Assembly (NCBI GenBank): GCA_964354345.1
Contig: CAYGZL010000169.1
Span: 1-22,930, forward strand
From: CAYGZL01 sp964354345
GTDB taxonomy: Bacteria; Chloroflexota; Anaerolineae; Anaerolineales; UBA4823
DNA length: 22,930 nt
Direction: 5' to 3'
Shown here piece after piece: positions 14,055 through 20,382 of this stretch (position 1 is the stretch's first letter; each line of letters begins with the position of its first letter). The notes below the pieces were generated by a model. The model saw only the letters and a list, made by a program, of their open reading frames with translations. It had not been told where the DNA came from and made no database searches. A program made the translations under genes and the position numbers.

Positions 14055-15902
14055 ATGTCTAAACTAACAAGACGAGAATTTATTAAGATTGGCGGTCTGG
14101 CTGCAGGAGCAGCCGCCCTGGCGGCTTGTGGAGGAACAACTGCAAGCCCACAGGTGGTTACACAAATCGTCAAGGAAACGGTACCACCCGAGGTCCAAAC
14201 GCAGATTGTCATCCAAAAGAGTACTGAAATCGTCACGAAAGAGAAAGTTGTTCAGGTAACTCCGACACCGCTGCCCAAAATTAAGACACCCCAAGGTCGC
14301 GAGCTGCCAGATGACGCCGCGCCGCTAGATAAGCAGGTCTGGCCGGACTTTAGTTCTGAGCCCAAGTTCCTGGATGTGGCGCGAGACATCTATTCGGCCA
14401 TGTTCGCGATCAACTTCCTGACCGAGCCCCTGCTGCGAAATAACGAGAACTTCGAGATCGTACCAGCGGCGATGGAAGCCTGGAAGCCCGGCCCGAAAGC
14501 TGAGTACTGGGAGTTCACCATCCGTAAGGATTCCAAGTGGTCCGACGGAAAGCCAATCATTGCCGATGATGTGGTCTACACTTACCAGCACCTGGCCAAT
14601 CCAAAACTGGCCAACCCGTGGGTGTGGTTCTACTTTGACATCAAGGGTGTGGCTGATTTTGCGACGGGTAAAGGCACTGCCGATGGCATCGGCGCGAAGA
14701 AGGTGGATGATCGCACGGTGCAGATCTATGGCCAGTACGGCTCGATCCCCTACCTGCCAGCCCTGGTCTCTTACCAGGCCTCTGTACTCGTCCCCAAGCA
14801 TGCCGCCGAGAAAGACCCTGAGCACTGGGCGGATAATGCTGAGGGCTATGTCTGCGCCGGTCCGTATGTCTGCACCAAGTGGGAGCATGCAAAATCGGCT
14901 GTTTTGGATGTCAACCCGAACTATAACGGGCCGCATAAACCTGGGATCCAAAAAGTAAATCTAACGATTTACTCCGGCACCTTTGATACATTCAATGCGT
15001 GGCTGAACAAAGAGACCTATCTCTTCACCAACATGACCCTGCCGCAGCTCGCTACGGTACGCAATACTCCCAATCTCAACCCGTTGCTGCACTTCTTCAA
15101 CAACTTCCAGAGCGAGTACATCGCTTTCAACACCAATATGGCACCGGTGGATAAGAAGGAAGTACGGCAGGCTCTGGCGCACGCGATTGATCGAGAAACG
15201 ATGTGCTTCCAGGTGATGAACGGCACGTATTTGCCTGGCTATTCCATGCTGCCGCCGAGTTTCCCCGGCTACAATCCCGAACTGAAGCAACTGCAGGTCT
15301 TCGATCTAGAGAAGGCCAAGAAATTGCTGGCCGATGCTGGTGTGACTGACCCAGCCACGATCAAGATCGAGCTGTATACCAACGCTCGCGACGCCAGGAT
15401 GGAGTTCATCAAGCAGCAGTGGGAGACTAACCTGGGCATCAAGGTGGATTTGATCCAGGTTGAAGGCAGTGTGTGGGCCGATAAGCGCTCCAAGCACGAG
15501 ATGATGGCCTACAAGGGCCCCTACGAGTATGACTTCCTCGATCCATCCAACATGCTGACCGGTCTGTGGCGCTCGGTGCCTGCTCCTGAAGGAAAGACAG
15601 AACCCTGGGGCTCACCGCGCCATGCCTGGAAGAACGAGCAGTTCGACAAGCTGGTGACCGATGCTGGCAGCGAAACGGATGTCGCCAAGCGGATCAAGAT
15701 GTTCCAGGACGCCGAAAAGCTCCTGTGCGAAGAGGTGGGTGGCGCCTTCATCACGCACCAGGTGATCTTCCAGGTCTGGTATCCGTGGGTGGTGGGGATG
15801 CACGCCGACAAGAGCGGCAACGTGGTTTACCGCTACCTGGATATCGCCCGCTTCCAGATGTATATCCACAAAGATGTGGATACGATGAAGAAGAGTTTCT
15901 AA
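14055..15902 (+). CDS. Tat-type lipoprotein, family 5 extracellular solute-binding protein (Opp/Dpp class)
   Basis: A 615-residue substrate-binding subunit of the importer encoded downstream. The N-terminus has a twin-arginine signal (TRREFIKIGG, 5-14), a short Ala-rich hydrophobic core and lipobox LAAC with C25, so it is probably folded before export and lipid-anchored outside the membrane. A Val/Thr-rich spacer (about 33-75, ending VVQVTPTPLP) is typical of Chloroflexota binding proteins. The mature part has SBP family 5 marks: FEIVPAAMEAWKPGP, the WSDGKPIIADDVVYTYQHL stretch, and EVRQALAHAIDRETMC. AGGAGAG at 14041-14047 fits the ATG. The class binds peptides, nickel chelates or, in many thermophiles and Chloroflexota, oligosaccharides; the enzymes nearby favour a glycan. 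A strong promoter lies upstream and a large hairpin downstream. Confidence 0.95.
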   Translation: MSKLTRREFIKIGGLAAGAAALAACGGTTASPQVVTQIVKETVPPEVQTQIVIQKSTEIVTKEKVVQVTPTPLPKIKTPQGRELPDDAAPLDKQVWPDFSSEPKFLDVARDIYSAMFAINFLTEPLLRNNENFEIVPAAMEAWKPGPKAEYWEFTIRKDSKWSDGKPIIADDVVYTYQHLANPKLANPWVWFYFDIKGVADFATGKGTADGIGAKKVDDRTVQIYGQYGSIPYLPALVSYQASVLVPKHAAEKDPEHWADNAEGYVCAGPYVCTKWEHAKSAVLDVNPNYNGPHKPGIQKVNLTIYSGTFDTFNAWLNKETYLFTNMTLPQLATVRNTPNLNPLLHFFNNFQSEYIAFNTNMAPVDKKEVRQALAHAIDRETMCFQVMNGTYLPGYSMLPPSFPGYNPELKQLQVFDLEKAKKLLADAGVTDPATIKIELYTNARDARMEFIKQQWETNLGIKVDLIQVEGSVWADKRSKHEMMAYKGPYEYDFLDPSNMLTGLWRSVPAPEGKTEPWGSPRHAWKNEQFDKLVTDAGSETDVAKRIKMFQDAEKLLCEEVGGAFITHQVIFQVWYPWVVGMHADKSGNVVYRYLDIARFQMYIHKDVDTMKKSF

Positions 15903-15916
15903 ATTAGACTTTGGAT

Positions 15917-15970
15917 GTTGGATATTAGATATTAGATAGGGGGAGTACCATCTAATATCTAATATCTAAC
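15917..15970. repeat. 54-bp inverted repeat after the binding-protein gene
   Basis: Arm 15917-15937 and arm 15950-15970 are complementary over 21 positions with one G-T wobble, around a 12-base loop (AGGGGGAGTACC). The arms contain tandem GATATTA/TTAGATA units. It stands 14 bases after the binding-protein stop. In transport operons such a hairpin commonly shields the abundant binding-protein mRNA while lowering expression of the downstream ATPase and permease genes. It could also be a copy of a dispersed palindromic repeat. Confidence 0.8.
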
Positions 15971-16010
15971 TTCAAGTGTTGTTCCGATAATAGGCAGGCA
16001 GCATAAAACC

Positions 16011-17045
16011 ATGACGCTACCCCGCAAAGAGATGCGGAACAGCAGTTCCGATATACAGCCCCCCTTACTTGAAGTCAAAGACCTGATAACCGAGTTCCGC
16101 CTCAGCCATCGGACTGTCCACGCAGTCAATGGGATATCCTTCAGCGTTGACGAGGGCAAAGTGCTGGGGATTGTGGGCGAGTCGGGTTGTGGGAAGAGTG
16201 TGACGGCGCTTTCGATTATGCGCCTGATCGAATTACCCGGACGGATCGTGAGAGGTGAGGCCTGGCTGCGGGATAACGGCAATAGCACCAATTTACTGAC
16301 CCTGCCGGCGGGCGAAATGGAACATGTGCGCGGCAACAAAATTTCGATGATCTTCCAGGACCCAATGACCTCGCTCAATCCGGTGTTGAACATCGGCTTC
16401 CAGTTGATAGAACCGTTGAAGCTGCACCGTGGCATGTCGAATGCTGAAGCGAAGCAAGAAGCCATTCATCTACTGGAGCGGGTTGGAATACCTGAAGCGG
16501 TTATCCGTCTCAAAGATTATCCACACCAATTTTCGGGGGGGATGCGCCAGCGGGTGATGGTAGCCATGGCAGTCGCATGCCAACCAAAGCTGTTAATTGC
16601 GGATGAGCCAACGACTGCTTTGGATGTGACGATCCAGGCGCAAATTATTGAATTGATCAACGAGCTTAAAAATGAAATTAATACTTCAGTCATCATTATC
16701 ACGCATGACCTGGGCGTGATCGCCGGGATGGCGGAGCGGGTAGCGGTGATGTACGCCGGGTATATCGTCGAAAATGGGCCAGTAGAAACGATTTTCGATA
16801 CACCCCAACATCCTTACACAAAAGCCCTGATGGGTTCCATCCCACGCCTGCGCTACTGGCCGGAGCGATTGACCACCATCGAAGGCGCACCACCCAGTCT
16901 GACAGAGGCGATCGTTGGATGTCCATTCGCGCCGCGCTGTATCGAGCGGATCGAGCGCTGCGAGGACGAAAATCCAGCTTTACACGAAGTCTCACTTAGC
17001 GCACCCGACCACCTCTGCGCGTGTTGGGTTGCTCAAGCAGGATAA
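16011..17045 (+). CDS. Opp/Dpp-type ABC importer ATPase (OppD/DppD class)
   Basis: A 344-residue ATPase, first of the two nucleotide-binding subunits of the importer. Seen: Walker A GESGCGKS (56-63, K62), Q-loop MIFQDPMTSLNP (Q116), signature FSGGMRQRVMVAMA (174-187), Walker B LLIADEPTTALD (194-205) and switch H232 in IIITHDLGVI. The C-terminal oligopeptide-transporter domain has cysteines C304, C310, C317 and C336/C338, which in relatives bind a 4Fe-4S cluster. The start is open: an in-frame ATG at 16032 would give an N-terminus (MRNSSSDI) matching the partner ATPase, while the ATG at 16011 has only a weak AGGCAGG upstream. The 28-base gap to the second ATPase gene indicates one operon. Confidence 0.94.
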   Translation: MTLPRKEMRNSSSDIQPPLLEVKDLITEFRLSHRTVHAVNGISFSVDEGKVLGIVGESGCGKSVTALSIMRLIELPGRIVRGEAWLRDNGNSTNLLTLPAGEMEHVRGNKISMIFQDPMTSLNPVLNIGFQLIEPLKLHRGMSNAEAKQEAIHLLERVGIPEAVIRLKDYPHQFSGGMRQRVMVAMAVACQPKLLIADEPTTALDVTIQAQIIELINELKNEINTSVIIITHDLGVIAGMAERVAVMYAGYIVENGPVETIFDTPQHPYTKALMGSIPRLRYWPERLTTIEGAPPSLTEAIVGCPFAPRCIERIERCEDENPALHEVSLSAPDHLCACWVAQAG

Positions 17046-17073
17046 ATCCGGGAAAATAAAGGAGCGCCAGTGC

Positions 17074-18054
17074 ATGCCGCCAAACAGTAGTTCCGATATC
17101 CTGCTCTCAACAATTGACCTGGAAAAAAGTTTCCCGATCCATCGCGGATTCTTTGGCCAACACCATTTCCGCCTGATGGCAGTGGATCATGTCAATCTGG
17201 ACATCCGGAAAGGTGAAACGCTGGGCCTGGTGGGAGAATCGGGTTGCGGGAAAACCACCCTGGGTTTGACCATCATGCGTCTGTATGAGCCGACCAGCGG
17301 TTCCATCCTGTTTGAAGGAATAGATTTCACCCAGCTAAGCAGCAGCGAGTTGCTCAAAGGTCGCCGGCAAATGCAAATGATCTTCCAAGATCCCCTGGCC
17401 TCGCTGGACCCGCGTATGACGGTCGAGGAGATCATTCGGGAGCCAATGGATATCCATAGCATTGGGGGATCCCAAGAGCGGACCGAGGAGGTCAACCGCT
17501 TATTGGAAATTACTGGCATGCCGAAAGATGCCGCGTTACGTTTTCCAACCGAATTCTCGGGAGGCCAACAGCAGCGCATTGGCATTGCCCGCGCTCTGGC
17601 GCTCCAACCCAAGTTACTTATCTGCGATGAGCCGGTATCTGCCCTGGATGTCTCGGTGCAGTCGCAAATATTGAACTTGCTACGCGATCTACAGGCCAGG
17701 TTCGAGCTGACCTACCTGTTCATCTCCCACAATATTGCCGTGACTGGCTTTATGAGCCAGCGCATCGGGGTGATGTACCTGGGGAAGTTGGTAGAGATTG
17801 GCCCGAGCAAGGAAATTGTCCACCAACCTCGCCACCCGTATACGCAGGCGTTGATCAGCGCGGTGCCTGAACCTGATCCCAAGGTGAAAGCGGGTAAACG
17901 GTCTCTTTCCGGCGATGTGCCGAGTCCGATTGACCGGCCATTCGGCTGCCCCTTCCATCCGCGCTGCCCGATGGTGCGGGATCAATGCAGAGTCGAAGGC
18001 CCGCGCCTGCGCGAGTTGAGCCCGGACCATTTTACAGCCTGTCACTTTGCCTGA
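17074..18054 (+). CDS. Opp/Dpp-type ABC importer ATPase (OppF/DppF class)
   Basis: A 326-residue second ATPase, forming a heterodimer with the preceding one. Seen: Walker A GESGCGKTT (54-62, K60), Q-loop MIFQDPLASLDPRM (Q105), signature FSGGQQQRIGIARAL (161-175), Walker B LLICDEPVSALD (181-192), switch H219 in FISHN, and the C-terminal cysteines C292, C298, C305 and C323. The reading frame is open further upstream into the preceding gene, but the ATG at 17074 has AAAGGAG nine bases before it and yields a normal N-terminus, so the longer form is rejected. The first codons (NSSSDI) repeat those of the partner ATPase at the DNA level. The permease gene follows 21 bases later. Confidence 0.95.
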   Translation: MPPNSSSDILLSTIDLEKSFPIHRGFFGQHHFRLMAVDHVNLDIRKGETLGLVGESGCGKTTLGLTIMRLYEPTSGSILFEGIDFTQLSSSELLKGRRQMQMIFQDPLASLDPRMTVEEIIREPMDIHSIGGSQERTEEVNRLLEITGMPKDAALRFPTEFSGGQQQRIGIARALALQPKLLICDEPVSALDVSVQSQILNLLRDLQARFELTYLFISHNIAVTGFMSQRIGVMYLGKLVEIGPSKEIVHQPRHPYTQALISAVPEPDPKVKAGKRSLSGDVPSPIDRPFGCPFHPRCPMVRDQCRVEGPRLRELSPDHFTACHFA

Positions 18055-18075
18055 ACGGGAGAGGAGGTAGAGTCT

Positions 18076-19017
18076 ATGGGTCGTTATATTCTTGGGCGAT
18101 TGGCAGGGATGGTGGGCGTGATCCTTGCCGTTTCACTGATTACTTTTATCCTGATGAAGGCCGTGCCAGGCAGCCCGTTCGACATGATGGCCGTCAACGC
18201 TAATAAGGCCATTCCCGATGAAATTAAGGAACAACTGTTTAAAAAGTACGGTCTGGATAAGCCAGTCATCGTACAATATATATTGTTCATGAAAAATGCG
18301 GTCCGTTTGGATTTTGGTTATTCTTTCTATTTCAATGGCTTAACGATTGTAGAAATCTTCCAGACTCAGTGGCCGTACTCGATTCAGTTGGGCCTGCTGA
18401 CGATGGGCTTTTCGATTATTGTGGGGATTGGGCTTGGAATCGGGGCGGCAATGAAACAAGGCACCTGGGTGGATTACCTGGGTACGGCAGTTTCCTTGTT
18501 CTGCCTGGCAACCCCCAGTTTCGTGCTGGCACTTTTCCTGGTGATCATCTTTGGAGTGAAATTGAAATGGCTGCCGACGGGAGGCTGGGACACCCCAGCG
18601 CATTGGATCTTGCCCGTCCTGGCCAATTCATTAGGACCGGTACTCATCTTACAGCGCTACACCAAAGCCAGTATGCTGGATGTTTTGCGCTCAAATTATG
18701 TGCGCACGGCGCGCGCCAAAGGGTTAAACGAACGACGGGTCACGTTCATTCATATCTTTAAAAACGCGCTCACCCCGGTCATCACCGTGGGTGGTCCGAT
18801 GCTGGCGGGGCTAGTCACAGGTTCGTTCTTCATCGAAAGCGTATTCCGCATCCCAGGAGTAGGCAACTACTTCGTCAGCGGAGTGGCCAACCGGGATTAT
18901 CCTTTGATCATGGCCACCACCCTGGCCTGGACGGCGATCATTTCATTAACCTACCTGCTGACCGACCTGGCCTACGCGATGATTGATCCACGCGTGACCT
19001 ATACAAAGGAGAAGTGA
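18076..19017 (+). CDS. Opp/Dpp-type ABC importer permease (DppB class)
   Basis: A 313-residue inner-membrane permease. The first helix (about 9-29) is followed by AVPGSPFD, a family hallmark. Five more hydrophobic stretches follow, at about 102-125, 135-160, 176-193, 235-256 and 280-300. The EAA-type coupling loop is at about 210-235 (VRTARAKGLNERRV, then HIFKNALTPVI). The last residues, DPRVTY, are the usual DppB ending. AGGAGG at 18062-18067 lies eight bases before the ATG, the best ribosome site of the operon. It pairs with the DppC-class permease that starts at most four bases after its stop. Confidence 0.95.
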   Translation: MGRYILGRLAGMVGVILAVSLITFILMKAVPGSPFDMMAVNANKAIPDEIKEQLFKKYGLDKPVIVQYILFMKNAVRLDFGYSFYFNGLTIVEIFQTQWPYSIQLGLLTMGFSIIVGIGLGIGAAMKQGTWVDYLGTAVSLFCLATPSFVLALFLVIIFGVKLKWLPTGGWDTPAHWILPVLANSLGPVLILQRYTKASMLDVLRSNYVRTARAKGLNERRVTFIHIFKNALTPVITVGGPMLAGLVTGSFFIESVFRIPGVGNYFVSGVANRDYPLIMATTLAWTAIISLTYLLTDLAYAMIDPRVTYTKEK

Positions 19018-19021
19018 GTTG

Positions 19022-19912
19022 ATGAGCACCACAACTAACGCAGTCACACAACTCCCGAAGGTTCGCCGGGCGAGCAGTTTTTCCCTCGCCTGGCGGCGTT
19101 TCCTGACCCGCAAAGCGGCCGTAGTGGCGCTGGCATTTATCCTGCTTGAAATCCTGGTAGCCGTCTTCGCCAAGTACATCGCTCCATATGATCCCTATTA
19201 CAGCGATTACGCAGCCACTTACCAGCAGACATCCAACGCCAAGCACTGGTTGGGAACCGATGACCTGGGCCGAGACGTACTCAGCCGGCTTATCTATGGG
19301 ACGCGGGTGTCTTATGCTGTAGGCGTGTTGAGCCAGATTGCATTGGTGGTGATTGGCCTGCCGATCGGAGCGCTGGCCGGATTAATTGGTGGGTGGTTGG
19401 ATTATGTCTTGATGCGCCTGATCGATATTTTAAGCTCGATCCCAGGACTGCTGCTGTACATCCTGCTGATGATCGCCCTGGGCGCGGGCCTGCCCAACAT
19501 CATCCTGGCGATGACCATCACGGGTTGGATCGGCATCGCACGGTTGGTGCGCGGTCAAGTGCTGTCCCTGAAAGAGTCCGATTTTGTGCGCGCCTCGCGC
19601 TCGATGGGCGGAAATACTTCCTGGATCACGCGCACGCATATAATCCGCAACGCGCTCTCGCCGGTGATCGTTTCGATGACCCTGGGTGTGCCGGGCGCCA
19701 TGTTCGGAGAAGCGGGACTGAGCTTCCTGGGATTGGGGATCCCCCCGCCGACGCCTTCGTGGGGGCAGATGATCGGGGTCTATCAGACTTACGTACGCTC
19801 CTTCCCTTACCTGGTGGTCTATCCGGCGTTAATTCTGGCGATCACAATGCTGGCCTGGATCATCCTGGGGGATGGGGTGCGTGACGCGCTGGATCCGAAT
19901 ATACGGATATAA
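19022..19912 (+). CDS. Opp/Dpp-type ABC importer permease (DppC class)
   Basis: A permease of 296 residues (297 if the TTG at 19019 is used). The cytoplasmic N-terminus and first helix (about 33-52) lead to the family signature HWLGTDDLGRDVLSRLIYG (about 75-93). Further helices are at about 100-125, 135-157, 160-175, 212-232 and 262-283. The coupling loop is FVRASRSMGGNTSWITRTHI with RNALSPVI next, and GEAGLSFLGLGIPPPTPSWG (about 229-248) is diagnostic for the class. The frame allows a TTG start overlapping the spacer; the ATG at 19022 with GGAG at 19008-19011 was chosen. It ends the importer operon. No intrinsic terminator was found after it. Confidence 0.95.
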   Translation: MSTTTNAVTQLPKVRRASSFSLAWRRFLTRKAAVVALAFILLEILVAVFAKYIAPYDPYYSDYAATYQQTSNAKHWLGTDDLGRDVLSRLIYGTRVSYAVGVLSQIALVVIGLPIGALAGLIGGWLDYVLMRLIDILSSIPGLLLYILLMIALGAGLPNIILAMTITGWIGIARLVRGQVLSLKESDFVRASRSMGGNTSWITRTHIIRNALSPVIVSMTLGVPGAMFGEAGLSFLGLGIPPPTPSWGQMIGVYQTYVRSFPYLVVYPALILAITMLAWIILGDGVRDALDPNIRI

Positions 19913-20382
19913 CCGTTTGAGTAAGCTGACCGGTCCAAGCGAGTTGATGTATCTGAACAAATGTAGAAAGCTGTCAACAGATTCAGGGAACGGATTGTCC
20001 GGATTTTAGGAATAACTGTCGATGGTTACCCTTCGCCCGACGCAGGTTTGAGCCAGTCGGGAACAAAAAGGCACTGGAGATTGACTTGATGTTCAGTGAC
20101 ATTTTTGGGTGGGATAATACGTATCGCACAACCAATTCTTATAGGTCAAATCGTCATTTGGTGTCGAGACAGACTTATTTCGTGACATAATTTATCAACA
20201 GGATTATGCAACAGGATTCACCACAAAATTAAGGCTCAATAATCAGTATTGTTCAAAATCCGTTCAATCCGTTCCGAAAATCCGCTGACAGCCTCTCCCG
20301 GCAATTTCCGTCTGTCAAAGGCGCGCCTGACTGAGATAGAATTACTGGATCACCAATAATTACGAGTAAGCGGAAGACTTAT
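19913..20382. other. 470-bp gene-free gap between convergent genes, with repeat remnants
   Basis: No supported reading frame, RNA gene or terminator was found. The gap is AT-richer than its surroundings. It contains a 21-bp inverted repeat (19987-20007 against 20255-20275, 19 of 21 matching), a tandem 9-bp repeat AATCCGTTC (20257-20274) inside the right copy, and a direct repeat CAACAGGATT at 20196-20205 and 20209-20218. It looks like decayed intergenic repeat DNA. Confidence 0.6.
19987..20275. repeat. Degenerate 21-bp inverted repeat, copies about 250 bp apart
   Basis: Left copy 19987-20007 reads GGAACGGATTG then TCCGGATTTT. Right copy 20255-20275 is its inverse except at two central bases. 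The segment between encodes no transposase or other protein, so if this was a mobile element it is a non-autonomous remnant. The ends may instead be two independent copies of a dispersed intergenic repeat. Confidence 0.5.

Noticed and set aside
16915..17073. Upstream extension of the second importer ATPase (longer frame from 16915)
   Set aside because: It would overlap the coding end of the first ATPase by 131 bases and encode a non-homologous basic stretch; the ATG at 17074 has a good ribosome site and a normal N-terminus.
20036..20061. CCCGAC/GTCGGG stem with 14-base loop as terminator of the importer operon
   Set aside because: The stem is short with a large loop, and neither strand has a T-run after it.
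19913..20382. Possible CRISPR-like or small RNA gene in the gap, because of short repeats
   Set aside because: The repeats are two copies each, too short and unevenly spaced for an array, and no promoter-plus-terminator pair was found.
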